This document shows positions 45,550 through 55,204 of a stretch of 64,000 nucleotides of DNA, one piece after another; positions within the stretch are counted from its first letter, which is position 1, and every line of letters begins with the position of its first letter. Both the position numbers and the translations under genes were made by a program. The notes below the pieces were generated by a model that saw nothing but the letters and a program-made list of their open reading frames with translations, did not search any database and was not told the origin of the DNA. Source of the DNA: Cupriavidus alkaliphilus (GTDB lineage Bacteria; Pseudomonadota; Gammaproteobacteria; Burkholderiales; Burkholderiaceae); NCBI RefSeq assembly GCF_900094595.1, contig NZ_FMAD01000002.1, positions 62,001 to 126,000 on the forward strand, written 5' to 3'.

Positions 45550-46752
45550 ATGTCAGCGCGCCACGTTGCCACACCGATGCCCCGCAAACCAGCCCTCCGT
45601 ACCGCTCCCGCCCTGCCTGACGACCTCTGCGTGCCCCCCGACTTCGGCGCGCGCGTCGTCACGTGGCAGCGCCGGCACGGGCGGCACGACCTGCCCTGGC
45701 AGAACACCCGCGACCCGTACCGCATCTGGCTGTCCGAGATCATGCTGCAACAGACCCAGGTCAGCGCGGTGATCGACTACTTCCAGCGCTTCGTCGCGCA
45801 ACTGCCCACGGTGCAGGATCTGGCGGCCGCGCCTGCCGACCAGGTGATGGCGCTGTGGGCCGGGCTGGGCTATTACTCGCGCGCGCGCAACCTGCACCGC
45901 TGCGCCATGCAAGTGGTCACCGAGCACGGCGGGCGCTTCCCCACTGACCCCGCGGTGCTGGTCACGTTGCCGGGCATCGGCCGCTCCACCGCGGCGGCCA
46001 TTGCGGCGTTCAGCGCCGGGGTGCGTTCGCCGATCCTGGACGGCAACGTCAAGCGGGTGTTCGCGCGCTGCTTCGGCATCCATGGCCATCCGGGCGAGCG
46101 CGCGGTGGAAGCGCGCATGTGGCAACTCGCGGAACTGGCCTTGCCGGCACCTGGCCCGCACCAGGCCGACGACATGGTCGCCTATACGCAGGGACTGATG
46201 GACCTCGGCGCGACGGTGTGCTCGCGCGGCAAGCCTGCCTGCCTGGCCGATGCCGCAGCTTGCCCGCTGTCCGCCGATTGTGTCGCGCGCCGCGACGGCC
46301 TGACCGGCGTGCTCCCTGCGCCCAAGCCGCGCGCGGCGATCCCCGAGCGCAGCACGGTGATGCTGCTGGTGCGGCGCGAGCGTGAAGTGCTGCTGCGCCT
46401 GCGTCCGGACAGCGGCATCTGGGGCGGCCTGTGGAGCCTGCCGGAAATGCCGGTCGACACCGTTCCCTTCGACGCGGAGGCCGCCGAGGTCCGCGCGCTC
46501 GACTACGCGCGCGCTTTCGGCAGCCCCGCGCGCGCCGTGCTGGCCGGCGAGCTGACCCATATGTTCACGCACTTCCGCCTGCTGATCCGCGCCATCCGGG
46601 TCGACCTCGACGCGGAGGCGAACGTGCTGCGGCAGGACAGCGCGACGCCGGCCGGGCAGCGCTGGCTGTCGCTCGACGATCTCGATGCGCTGGGCACGCC
46701 CGCGCCTGTGCGCCGGCTGCTTGAGGACCAGGCGCGGGCGGGCTTGTTCTGA
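45550..46752 (+). CDS. mutY: Adenine DNA glycosylase MutY
   Basis: 400 residues from ATG 45550; ATG 45577 is an equally possible start. Catalytic Glu63 is in LSEIMLQQTQV, and the helix-hairpin-helix LPGIGRSTAAAIAAF ends near Asp164 in LDGNVKRVFAR. The C-terminal NUDIX-like domain (MLLVRREREVLLRLRPDSGIWGGLWSLPE) recognises 8-oxoG. The [4Fe-4S] cysteines are spaced C-x6-C-x6-C-x5-C rather than the usual C-x6-C-x2-C-x5-C. It removes A opposite 8-oxoG. Confidence 0.94.
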   Translation: MSARHVATPMPRKPALRTAPALPDDLCVPPDFGARVVTWQRRHGRHDLPWQNTRDPYRIWLSEIMLQQTQVSAVIDYFQRFVAQLPTVQDLAAAPADQVMALWAGLGYYSRARNLHRCAMQVVTEHGGRFPTDPAVLVTLPGIGRSTAAAIAAFSAGVRSPILDGNVKRVFARCFGIHGHPGERAVEARMWQLAELALPAPGPHQADDMVAYTQGLMDLGATVCSRGKPACLADAAACPLSADCVARRDGLTGVLPAPKPRAAIPERSTVMLLVRREREVLLRLRPDSGIWGGLWSLPEMPVDTVPFDAEAAEVRALDYARAFGSPARAVLAGELTHMFTHFRLLIRAIRVDLDAEANVLRQDSATPAGQRWLSLDDLDALGTPAPVRRLLEDQARAGLF

Positions 46753-46783
46753 AGCGGGGGCAGGGCGGGGAGGAAAGGCCGCC

Positions 46784-47443
46784 CTACAGCATGTGGTTCT
46801 GCCGCATGTAGCGGTGCACGATCTCGATGCGCATGCCCGCGTCGGGCAAGGCCATCAGCATCTGCTTGGCCTTCAGCGGCACCGGGAGCAGTTCGCACAG
46901 CCGGTTGGCGACCCAGCTCGGGTCGTCCCACAGGTAGGGCTCGTCGAACGGCATGCGGTCGGGCTGCTCGGCGTGCAGCCGCGTGACGATGCGGCGCAGC
47001 GCGTCCAGGCATTCGCCCAGCAGTTCCAGCTTGCAGTCGATGATGTCGGGGGGAAGCACCTCGGCGCGCGCCACCAGCAGGCCGTCGTCGCGGGTTTCGT
47101 GGCTGATGATATGGAAGCGCTCGCGGCCGCGCGTGCGGATCAGCAGCACGCCCAGCTGCTCCATGTTGCAGTCGACGATTTCGGCGAGGCAGCCGACCAG
47201 TTCGGGCACGGTGGGCTGGTTGGGCCGGGCCACTTCCTCGCCGCTGGCGATCAGGCAGACGCCGAACGGCGCGCTGTCGCGCAGGCAGTTGCGCACCATG
47301 TCGACATAGCGCGCCTCGAACACGCGCAACGGCAGCCGTCCACCGGGAAACAGCACCGTGTGCAGGGGGAACAGCGGCAGGTTTTCGAGCGTCCGTGGCG
47401 GGTCTTCGGACCCTGTGGGACGGTAGAGGTCGGTCGAGGACAT
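46784..47443 (-). CDS. LON substrate-binding domain protein
   Basis: 219 residues carrying only the N-terminal LON domain (LENLPLFPLHTVLFPGGRLPLRVFEARYVDMVRNCL), with no ATPase or protease part. Conserved strands PFGVCLI, the acidic VGCLAEIVD and a helical C-terminus are visible. Such stand-alone proteins are widespread and may bind substrates for other proteases; the function is unsettled. It converges on mutY and lies downstream of rapZ. Confidence 0.9.
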   Translation of the reverse strand: MSSTDLYRPTGSEDPPRTLENLPLFPLHTVLFPGGRLPLRVFEARYVDMVRNCLRDSAPFGVCLIASGEEVARPNQPTVPELVGCLAEIVDCNMEQLGVLLIRTRGRERFHIISHETRDDGLLVARAEVLPPDIIDCKLELLGECLDALRRIVTRLHAEQPDRMPFDEPYLWDDPSWVANRLCELLPVPLKAKQMLMALPDAGMRIEIVHRYMRQNHML

Positions 47444-47535
47444 GCGGTGCAGGCTTGGGGTCGCGCAGCATTGGGCCGCCAGGCCGACGCCGCGCTCAGA
47501 TGCCCCGTGCAGCCCGGGGTGCCATGCCGCGTGCG

Positions 47536-48414
47536 TCAGCCCGCCGGTGCGAGCTCTCGGTGTCTGACCAGCACATTACCATGTGCCCGGAAATAGTTGG
47601 CGAGCCTTTCGGCAATATAGACCGAGCGATGCTGGCCGCCGGTGCAGCCGATCGCCACGGTCAGGTAGCTGCGGTTGTCGGCAATGAAGCTTGGCAGCCA
47701 CTTTTCCACGTAGGCGCGGATATCCTCGGCCATCGCCAGCACCATCGGCTGTGCCTGCAGGAAGTCGATCACCGGCATGTCGCGGCCGGTCAGCGGCCGC
47801 AGCGCCAGGTCGTAGTACGGGTTGGGCAGCGAGCGCACGTCGAACACCATGTCGGCATCGCTGGGCACGCCGTGCTTGAAGCCGAACGACTCGAACAGCA
47901 GTGTCAGGCGCTGGCTATCGTCGCGGATCAGCTCCTTGATCCAGCTGCGCAGCGTATTGGTGCGCACATTGCTGGTGTCGATCCGGTGCGCAGCCTCGGC
48001 CAGCGGGCTCAGCAGCGCGCGCTCCATCTCGATCGCTTCCATCAGCGCCGTGTCGTTGAAGGCGCCGCCACCGCCGGCTGCGCTGTCGGTGCGGGCCGAC
48101 AGCGGATGGCGGCGCCGCGTCTCGGAGTAGCGCTGCACCAGGGCATCGGTGCTGGCGGTCAGGAAAATGACCTCGACCTGGTGCTCGGCGGCCAGCGCGC
48201 GCACGGTGTCGGGCAACTGGTCGAGCGACTCGCGGCTGCGGATGTCGGTAGCCACGCCCAGGTGCGTGTAGCCCTGAGCGTCGAGGTAGCGGGTCAGTTC
48301 AGGGATGAACTGCGCCGGCAGGTTGTCCACGCAGTAATAGCCTGCATCTTCGAGGACGTTCAGTGCGACGGACTTGCCGGAACCGGATATGCCGGTGATG
48401 AGGATGATGCGCAT
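47536..48414 (-). CDS. rapZ: RNase adapter protein RapZ
   Basis: 292 residues. An N-terminal P-loop [11 protein letters not shown] (residues 7-17), a Walker B-like VIFLTAST, and a C-terminal domain with the RapZ signatures [23 protein letters not shown] and [22 protein letters not shown]. In E. coli RapZ guides RNase E to GlmZ and controls amino-sugar synthesis. It belongs to the rpoN-hpf-ptsN-hprK-rapZ gene set, here interrupted by a PsiF-repeat gene. Confidence 0.96.
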   Translation of the reverse strand: MRIILITGISGSGKSVALNVLEDAGYYCVDNLPAQFIPELTRYLDAQGYTHLGVATDIRSRESLDQLPDTVRALAAEHQVEVIFLTASTDALVQRYSETRRRHPLSARTDSAAGGGGAFNDTALMEAIEMERALLSPLAEAAHRIDTSNVRTNTLRSWIKELIRDDSQRLTLLFESFGFKHGVPSDADMVFDVRSLPNPYYDLALRPLTGRDMPVIDFLQAQPMVLAMAEDIRAYVEKWLPSFIADNRSYLTVAIGCTGGQHRSVYIAERLANYFRAHGNVLVRHRELAPAG

Positions 48415-48472
48415 AGCAACTGAAGCATAGCATCAGGTGCCGGCTGCGTCATGACAGCAGTTTGACACCAGC

Positions 48473-48500
48473 AAAAATGGCGAACCTCCCGGTTCGCCAT
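48473..48500 (-). terminator. Terminator after the PsiF-repeat gene
   Basis: Ten-bp stem ATGGCGAACC / GGTTCGCCAT (48477-48500), loop TCCC, followed on the minus strand by UUUUU. Confidence 0.88.
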
Positions 48501-48530
48501 CCTTGTTCGCCATTTCGCCAGTGGCGGCGC

Positions 48531-48923
48531 TCAGGCTTCCTTCGACAGGCATTCCTTCATGTAGGCCTTGTATTCGTCGCCCTTCTTGCCTTTGCCCGAC
48601 TTGCTGCAGGCCGCCATTTTCTCCTGCTGGGTCTTGGGCGCGCCGGACTTCGACAGGCATTCCTTCATGAACGCCTTGCGTTCGTCGCCCTTCTTGCCGG
48701 AGGCCTGCGCGTTGCAGGCCTTCATCTTGTCCTGCTGGGTGTTGGCCGCGGGCTTGTCCGGATTGGCCGGGGTAGCAGGCGTGGCCGGCACGGCAGGCGT
48801 TGCCGGGGCCGCGGCCGACGGCTTGGCCGGCGTAGCAGGGGTGGCCGGCGTGGCGGTCTGCGCAAAGGCGCTGGCTGCGAACAGCGGGGTCACCAGCGCG
48901 CACACTGCAATCAGGGTCTTCAT
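48531..48923 (-). CDS. PsiF-repeat exported protein
   Basis: 130 residues from ATG 48923. A cleavable signal peptide (MKTLIAVCALVTPLFAASAFAQ) is followed by an Ala/Pro/Thr low-complexity spacer. Two copies of the PsiF repeat follow, each starting QQ-x-KM-x-AC and ending KKGDE-x-KA-x-MKECLSK. PsiF is phosphate-starvation induced in E. coli and of unknown function. No Pho box is seen upstream here. It is inserted between hprK and rapZ and has its own terminator. Confidence 0.9.
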   Translation of the reverse strand: MKTLIAVCALVTPLFAASAFAQTATPATPATPAKPSAAAPATPAVPATPATPANPDKPAANTQQDKMKACNAQASGKKGDERKAFMKECLSKSGAPKTQQEKMAACSKSGKGKKGDEYKAYMKECLSKEA

Positions 48924-49094
48924 GCTTGCTCTCCTCGGGTGGACAACCTTATCGCCGCGTGTGCCGGGGTCGGCGTTGCAGCTTCCGTAACGGGCGTGAT
49001 GCCCATTACAGCACAAAACGGAGCATGCCTGAGAAACGTTGACTAGCGCTTGCCACGCCGTTGTAAGCAATTGAAAACCGCGGCGGACGTGGGC

Positions 49095-50066
49095 TTACAG
49101 CAGCCGGCCCTGCCCGCGCGAGACGGCATCGGCCTGCATCGCTGCGCGCTGGCGGTCCATGAAGTCGCGCAGCGTGTCGATGCCGCGCAGGCGCAGGATG
49201 GTGTTGCGCACGGCGGCTTCGACCAGCACGGCAAGGTTGCGGCCGGCCGCCACCTGGATCTTGACCATGTGGATGGGAAGACCGAGCACATCCAGATACT
49301 GCGAATCCAGCGGCAGCCGCTCGAACTCGCCGTCGTTGCGCCGCACCAGCTGCACCACCAGCTTGATCTTCATCTTCCGCCGCACCGCGGTCTCGCCGAA
49401 GATGGTCTTGATATCGAGCAGCCCCAGGCCGCGCACTTCCAGCAGGTTCTGCAGCAGCGGCGGGCAGCGGCCCTCGATGAAATCCGGCCCCAGCCGCACG
49501 AAGTCGACCGCATCGTCCGCCACCAGCCCGTGGCCGCGCGAGATCAGTTCCAGGCCCAGTTCGCTCTTGCCCAGGCCCGATTCGCCCATGATCAGCACAC
49601 CCATGCCCAGGATGTCGAGGAACACGCCGTGCATGGTTACGCGCGGGGCGGAGATGCGCGACAGGTACAGGCGCAGGTGGTCGATCACCGCGGCGGACGA
49701 CACCGGCGTGGTGAACAGCGGCGTCGACGAGCGTGTGCAGCGCAGTTCCAGGTCCGGCGGCGGCTCCATGCCGTCGGCGATCACCAGGAACGGCGGCTCC
49801 AGCAGGATCAGCTCGCCCATCTGGCGCTTGCGGGTCTCGTCGTCGAGGCGCTGGTAGTACGTGATTTCGGGCTTGCCGAGGACCTGGATCCGGTTCGGGT
49901 GGATCAGGTTAAGGTGGCCCACCAAGTCTGCGGCGGAAGTCGCTTCGCGGGCAAATTCCACGTCAAAGGCGCGGTCCGCGCCCTCCAGGCCAGCGACCCA
50001 CGAGAGTTTGAGGTCGGCTGCGTTGTCGTCGAAGATTGACTGGGAGGTGACACCGGTGAGTTCCAT
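49095..50066 (-). CDS. hprK: HPr kinase/phosphorylase
   Basis: 323 residues. Walker [16 protein letters not shown], the catalytic base region [16 protein letters not shown] and the HPrK signature ([20 protein letters not shown]) are intact. It reversibly phosphorylates HPr on Ser46. In proteobacteria it acts in the nitrogen-type PTS rather than carbon catabolite control. It lies 82 bp downstream of ptsN. Confidence 0.97.
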
Positions 50067-50148
50067 GCGGTATGGCTGGTAAGGCGGTGTTCGAAGCGCG
50101 TGGCGCTTCCCCGGTCTGGTGCCGGCCCGCTCCGGGGGAATCAGTGGA

Positions 50149-50604
50149 TCAGGGATGCCATGCGATCAGCAGTTCGTGCACGGCATCGGGCGTGGGGAGG
50201 GTCGCCAGGCCCTCGCGCATGTCGCGATCCGACAGCAGTTGCGCGATCTCGGACAAGATTTCCAGGTGCTGCTGCGTGGCCTGTTCGGGCACCAGCAAAA
50301 AGATCAGCAGCGAAACCGGCTTGCCGTCCGGCGATTCGAACGGAATCGGCTCGGCCAGTCGCATGAACGCGGCCAGGGGCTGCTTCAGGCCCTTGATGCG
50401 CCCATGCGGGATCGCCACGCCGGCGCCCAGTCCGGTCGAGCCCAGCGACTCGCGCGCGAACAGGTTGTCGGTGACGATGGCGCGCGCCACGCCATGGTTG
50501 TTCTCGAAGAGGAGCCCGGCCTGCTCGAACACACGTTTCTTGCTGGTGACGCTGACGTCGAGGGTGATGTTGCCGGGTGGCAGCAATTTGGCCAAACGAT
50601 TCAT
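50149..50604 (-). CDS. ptsN: PTS nitrogen-regulatory IIA protein
   Basis: 151 residues, EIIA-Ntr type. The phosphorylated His67 is in [14 protein letters not shown]. The protein couples nitrogen-PTS phosphorylation state to potassium and nitrogen metabolism. It is preceded by a gap of 350 bp with its own possible promoter and by the hpf terminator, and so may be transcribed separately from rpoN-hpf. Confidence 0.96.
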
Positions 50605-50700
50605 GGGCGATGCGCAGGATTTCAGTTAGCGGGCGGATCGTTCCGCCGGGCAGCGTCTGGCTCCCTGACCGCTGCCGGCGCGGGGGAAGACGTCCGGCCC

Positions 50701-50706
50701 ATTATA
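50701..50706 (-). promoter_or_regulatory. -10 box candidate of ptsN
   Basis: TATAAT on the minus strand, 97 bp before the ptsN start. No convincing -35 at 16-18 bp. Confidence 0.35.
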
Positions 50707-50876
50707 GAGCAGCGACTACCCTTGCATTGTGCGGTGCAGCGCGGGCAGGCGCGGCCACGATTTCTCTCTCTTTGTATGGCGCAGCATACACCTTGGCGCT
50801 GCGCTTGCGAACCTTTCGGGCTTCCATGCGTGGCAAGGTTTGCTCCGCTGCCACAGCCGGCACAGCGCCAGGGCGC

Positions 50877-50904
50877 AAAAAAGCCGCGCTTCGCGGCGCG
50901 GCTT
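50877..50904 (-). terminator. Intrinsic terminator after hpf
   Basis: Nine-bp stem AAGCCGCGC / GCGCGGCTT (50881-50904), loop TTCGCG, followed on the minus strand by a run of U. Confidence 0.88.
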
Positions 50905-50954
50905 GCCTGTGGAATCCTGGTTCAGCAGCCCTCTGCGGGCTGCCGGGCACGGGT

Positions 50955-51305
50955 TTATTGCTGCATTTGCGCTGCGGCCATCTGATACTTGACCGCTTCG
51001 CGGTCGTGGCCTTGCACGCGATCCTTGTAGCGAATCACCTGACGGTCCAGCTTGTCGACGAGTGCGTCGATCGCCGCATACAGGTCTTCGTGATGCGCCT
51101 CGACAAAGATGTCCTTGCCCTTTAGATGCAGATTGATTTCCGCGTACTGACGCCGGTCCTTTTCCTTGTGATTGTCGACAGAGAGCAGCACGCTAACGCC
51201 AATGACTTGATCGAAATGCCTGACGATTCGCTCCAGCTTCGTTTCCACGTACTCACGCAGAGGGGGCGTGATGTCCAGGTGGTGTCCACTGATCTTGAAG
51301 TTCAT
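50955..51305 (-). CDS. hpf: Ribosome hibernation promoting factor (short form)
   Basis: 116 residues: [43 protein letters not shown] and [35 protein letters not shown] are the sigma54-modulation/S30AE signatures. It dimerises idle 70S ribosomes. Position downstream of rpoN (48 bp) is the classic arrangement. Confidence 0.96.
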
Positions 51306-51353
51306 AGCGCTTCTCCTTCTGAAAGAGCCTCACCAGGCAGGCGGTGGGCTCGG

Positions 51354-52832
51354 CTACAAAGACTTGCGGAGATTGACTGCGGGGATTTTCAAGGCTTCAC
51401 GATACTTGGCGACCGTGCGGCGTGCGACAACGAAGCCCTGTTCGCCCAGCAGTTCGGCGATGCGACTGTCGGAAAGGGGATTCCTCGGGTCTTCGGCTCC
51501 TATCAGTTGCTTGATCAAGGCGCGGATGGCCGTTGATGAAGCCGCGCCACCGGTTTCGGTGGACACGTGGCTGCCGAAGAAGTACTTCAGTTCGAAAGTA
51601 CCCATCGGCGTAGCCATATATTTATTGGTCGTCACCCGGGAGATGGTTGACTCGTGTAAACCCAGTGTATCGGCAATCTCCCGCAAAACCAAGGGGCGCA
51701 TGGCGATTTCACCGTGGGTGAAAAAGTTCTTTTGACGCTCGACAATGGCTTGCGAGACACGCAGGATCGTGTCGAACCTTTGCTGGATATTCTTGATCAG
51801 CCAGCGTGCTTCCTGCAGCTTCTGCTGCAGCCCGGCGGTACCGGTCTCGCCTTTGGCGCCACGCAGGATCTGTGCATACATATCGTTGATGCGCAGCCTC
51901 GGCATCACATCCGGATTGAGTTGCGCGATCCAGCCGCCGCCGCTCTTGCGCACGAACACGTCGGGCACGACGAAATCGGCCTCCGGACGGCTGTACGCAT
52001 GGCCCGGGTAGGGCGCCAGCGAGCGGATCAGGTCATGCGCGGCCTTGAGTGCGACTTCATCGACCTGCAGGGCCTTCTTCAGCCGGGTGTAGTCCCGTAC
52101 CGCAAGCAGTTCCAGGTGATGGGTGACGATGGTCAGCGCGAGTTCGCGCTGCGGGTGCGTCAGGCGGCGCAATTGCAGCGCCAGGCATTCGGCCGCGTTG
52201 CGCGCGCCCACGCCGGGCGGATCGAAGCTCTGCAGCAGCGTCAGGATGGCGTGGACTTCGTCGGGGTCGAACTCGAGTTCTTCGGGCAGCTCCGCGCAGA
52301 TCTCTTCGAGCGAGGCGCTAAGGTAGCCATCGTCATCGAGCGATTCGATCAGGAAGATGGCGAGTCCCTTGTCGCGCGCCGAGATCTTCAGCGGTGTCAG
52401 CTGCTCCATCAGGTATTCGCGCAGCGTGGGCTCGGCATCGCGCAGCTGCATCGGCGTCTTTTCGTCCTCGTCGCCTTGCGGGCGGCGGGCGAAGTCATCC
52501 AGGCTCCAGTCGCCGTTGCCGTAGTCGTCGCCGCTGCTGTTGTCGCCGTAGCTGTCATCGGCGCCGCCTTCGGCGCGCGCGTCGCCATTGCCCTGGGGCT
52601 CGGCGGGGGCGGGCGCGGGCGCGCTCTGGACGTTGACCGAGCCATCGGCCGCCACGCGCAGCGGGCTTTCGATCCAGTCATTCTCCCGCTCGAGCAGCGG
52701 GTTTTCCGTCAGCGCCTGTTCGACTTCCTGCTGCAGTTCCAGCGTGGAAAGCTGCAGCAGCCGGATCGACTGTTGCAGCTGCGGGGTCAGTGCCAGGTGC
52801 TGGGAGAGGCGGAGCTGTAGCGACGGTTTCAT
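51354..52832 (-). CDS. rpoN: RNA polymerase sigma54 factor
   Basis: 492 residues: Gln-rich N-terminal activator-interacting region ([42 protein letters not shown]), an acidic and Ala/Gly-rich region II (about 60-125), the core-binding domain, and the C-terminal DNA-binding domain with the RpoN box [12 protein letters not shown]. It serves NtrC-type promoters, among them the candidate at 25136-25151. The lptB gene lies upstream (123 bp). Confidence 0.97.
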   Translation of the reverse strand: MKPSLQLRLSQHLALTPQLQQSIRLLQLSTLELQQEVEQALTENPLLERENDWIESPLRVAADGSVNVQSAPAPAPAEPQGNGDARAEGGADDSYGDNSSGDDYGNGDWSLDDFARRPQGDEDEKTPMQLRDAEPTLREYLMEQLTPLKISARDKGLAIFLIESLDDDGYLSASLEEICAELPEELEFDPDEVHAILTLLQSFDPPGVGARNAAECLALQLRRLTHPQRELALTIVTHHLELLAVRDYTRLKKALQVDEVALKAAHDLIRSLAPYPGHAYSRPEADFVVPDVFVRKSGGGWIAQLNPDVMPRLRINDMYAQILRGAKGETGTAGLQQKLQEARWLIKNIQQRFDTILRVSQAIVERQKNFFTHGEIAMRPLVLREIADTLGLHESTISRVTTNKYMATPMGTFELKYFFGSHVSTETGGAASSTAIRALIKQLIGAEDPRNPLSDSRIAELLGEQGFVVARRTVAKYREALKIPAVNLRKSL

Positions 52833-52955
52833 GCGACCTATTTTATGCGCATCTCTCCGATGTTGGAACGGAAATTGCTATCGCTGATGCGCCGTGATCG
52901 CCGCTGGCTCTCCCCGCCATGCGGCCATGGCGGCCCGTGCGGGGCCGCCGACTTG

Positions 52956-53756
52956 TCACATGCGGAAGTTCTCGCCCAGATAGACGCGCCGCACGGCGTC
53001 GTTGGCGATGATGTCTTCGGGCTGGCCCGCGGCCAGCACCGTGCCTTCGCTGATGATGTAGGCGTGATCGCAGATGCCGAGCGTCTCGCGCACGTTGTGG
53101 TCGGTGATCAGCACGCCGATATTGCGCGCCTTGAGGAAGCTGACGATGCGCTGGATCTCGCCCACGGCGATCGGGTCCACGCCGGCAAAGGGCTCGTCCA
53201 GCAGGATGAAGCGCGGCGATGACGCCAGTGCGCGCGCGATTTCCACGCGGCGGCGCTCGCCGCCGGACAGCGACAGCGCCGGATTGTTGCGCAGGTGCGC
53301 GATCTGCAGGTCGTCGAGCAGGGCATCCAGGCGGCGCTCGATCTCGGCCTTGGCCAGCGGCTTGCCCTTGTCCTGCTGCAGCTCCAGCACCGCGCGGATG
53401 TTCTCCTCGACGTTGAGCTTGCGGAACACCGAGGCTTCCTGCGGCAGGTATGACAAGCCCATGCGCGCGCGCTCGTGGATCGGCAGGCCGCTGATGTGGT
53501 CGCCGTCGAGCACGATGTCGCCTTCGTCCAGCGCCACCAGGCCGACGATCATGTAGAACGACGTGGTCTTGCCCGCGCCGTTGGGGCCGAGCAGCCCGAC
53601 CACCTCGCCGCTCTTCACGTCGAGCGAGACGTCCTTGACCACCGTGCGCGAGCCATAGCGCTTCTTCAGGTGGCGCACGACCAGCGTGCTGCCGCCGGGC
53701 AGGACGGAGTTGGCTTCGACGACAGGCTTGTCGGCAATGGTGGCGGTATCGGTCAT
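52956..53756 (-). CDS. lptB: LPS export ABC transporter ATP-binding protein LptB
   Basis: 266 residues. Walker [15 protein letters not shown], signature [15 protein letters not shown] and Walker [15 protein letters not shown] are intact, and the C-terminal segment [21 protein letters not shown] is typical. With LptFG it powers lipopolysaccharide transport. Its start is 8 bp after the lptA stop. Confidence 0.97.
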   Translation of the reverse strand: MTDTATIADKPVVEANSVLPGGSTLVVRHLKKRYGSRTVVKDVSLDVKSGEVVGLLGPNGAGKTTSFYMIVGLVALDEGDIVLDGDHISGLPIHERARMGLSYLPQEASVFRKLNVEENIRAVLELQQDKGKPLAKAEIERRLDALLDDLQIAHLRNNPALSLSGGERRRVEIARALASSPRFILLDEPFAGVDPIAVGEIQRIVSFLKARNIGVLITDHNVRETLGICDHAYIISEGTVLAAGQPEDIIANDAVRRVYLGENFRM

Positions 53757-53764
53757 AAGTACGG

Positions 53765-54409
53765 TCAGGGTTTGTTGGCGGGCGCGGGCGCCGACTTCAG
53801 GTCCAGCGGCGAGCCGCCTGCGGTGCCGGACTTCTGGTCCTGGCGCGGCGACAGCACCGCGCGCACGCGGCCTGACGGGTTGGCCGCCGCGGCATCGCCG
53901 CTGCCGCCGCCCGCCGCGGTATAGAGTTCCTTGCGGCTGTCATAGGTCAGCACCGCGCCGCGGATCTCGTCGACCAGCTTGGCGCCCTGCAGCCGTGCCA
54001 TGCGGGCATTGCCGATCAGCTTGGAGAATTCCTGCTTGCCGTCGTATTCGATGCGGTCGCCCCAGCCGTCGATGTATTCATCGACGCCCTCGCGCTTCTG
54101 GCGGATATAGGCCTGCTTGCCCGGCTTCGAGGTGGCCACGGCGAACTGGTAGCCCTCGGGGTCGGTGCGCAGCTCGGCGGCGTCGGACTTCAGGATCATG
54201 GTGCCCTTGGTCAGCACCACGTTGCCGGTCAGCGTATAGATCTGCTTGACATCGTCATAGCTGGCGTTGTCCGCCTCGAGCACCATCGGCTTGTCGCGGT
54301 CCGCGCGCTCGGCTAGGGCAGGCTGGGCCAGCAGGCCCAAGGCCAGGGCCAGCGCGAGCAGGGCCGGGGCGGTGCGTCGACGGGACGATGTCGTCAGGGA
54401 AGCGGTCAT
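53765..54409 (-). CDS. lptA: LPS transport periplasmic protein LptA
   Basis: 214 residues from ATG 54409 (frame open upstream to 54499). Signal peptide [18 protein letters not shown], then the OstA beta-jellyroll: [39 protein letters not shown]. It bridges the inner-membrane and outer-membrane LPS machinery. The C-terminal tail is Gly/Ala/Ser rich. Confidence 0.95.
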   Translation of the reverse strand: MTASLTTSSRRRTAPALLALALALGLLAQPALAERADRDKPMVLEADNASYDDVKQIYTLTGNVVLTKGTMILKSDAAELRTDPEGYQFAVATSKPGKQAYIRQKREGVDEYIDGWGDRIEYDGKQEFSKLIGNARMARLQGAKLVDEIRGAVLTYDSRKELYTAAGGGSGDAAAANPSGRVRAVLSPRQDQKSGTAGGSPLDLKSAPAPANKP

Positions 54410-54528
54410 GTTGGCAGGGTTGCTTAAGGGCGTCGGGATGCGTGATGGTGCGGTTTGCGCGGACTTCGGCGCGTGCTGCAGCGCGGTGCCGGCCGGCACC
54501 GCGCGCGCGGCTGCGCCGGACCGGGATT

Positions 54529-55158
54529 TCAGGACCCTGGCGCGCGGCCCGGGGACGGCCCGGTGATGATGGTGCCGCGTACATTGCCGAGCAATTGTAC
54601 TTCGCGCGTGACGTTGTTGAAGATGAGTCCGTTGGCGGTCATGACCGAAGGGCCGCGCGTCAGCTTGACCGGCTTGTCGGTCTTGACGATGTCGTCATTG
54701 ACCAGCAGCTGGAAATAGCTCGACGCCGCGGTCAGCTGCGGATCCTTGGACGGATCCTTGCCCTGCTGGCGCAGCACGTAGCCATTGCCGTACAGGTCGA
54801 TCACCGTGCCTTCGGCGTTCATGCGGCCGATGTCGGCGCGCGCGGTCACCGGCGGGCGGTCCGGCTCGTAGGCGCGCATCGCGGGGCGCGTGACCTCGTA
54901 GGTCTGGTCGTCCTCGAAATGGACCATGCGCTCGCCGGTGAAGCGGATCTTGGTACTGCCGTCGGGCGCAAGCTCGGTGGCCGAGAAACGGTCCATGAAG
55001 TAGTCCGGCTCGTGCTTCTTGGTGGTCTGCGCGGCCTGGTCTTCCTTGGGGGAGTTGATCTGGACCAGCCAGAACGTGCTGCCCGCCACGATGGCCATCA
55101 GCAGCAGCGGCAGCAGCCGCATGACGATGCCGCTGAGGGAGGCGAGGAGTGCCTGCAT
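54529..55158 (-). CDS. lptC: LPS export protein LptC
   Basis: 209 residues with one N-terminal membrane helix (about 10-32) and a periplasmic domain (DYFMDRFSATELAPDGSTKIRFTGERMVHFEDDQTYEV) typical of LptC/YrbK. It forms the inner-membrane part of the LPS bridge with LptBFG. No kdsC lies between it and kdsD, only 46 bp. Confidence 0.93.
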   Translation of the reverse strand: MQALLASLSGIVMRLLPLLLMAIVAGSTFWLVQINSPKEDQAAQTTKKHEPDYFMDRFSATELAPDGSTKIRFTGERMVHFEDDQTYEVTRPAMRAYEPDRPPVTARADIGRMNAEGTVIDLYGNGYVLRQQGKDPSKDPQLTAASSYFQLLVNDDIVKTDKPVKLTRGPSVMTANGLIFNNVTREVQLLGNVRGTIITGPSPGRAPGS

Positions 55159-55204
55159 GGTGTCCTTGGCGTTGTGCTGCTGGTGCCGTCGGTGGTGCGC
55201 CGGC

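Larger units (their letters stand above)
50605..50954. other. ptsN-hpf intergenic region
   Basis: A 350-bp gap. It contains the hpf terminator (50881-50904) and a perfect minus-strand TATAAT (50706-50701) that could be the -10 of a ptsN promoter; no good -35 is visible. Nothing else is recognised. Confidence 0.6.
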
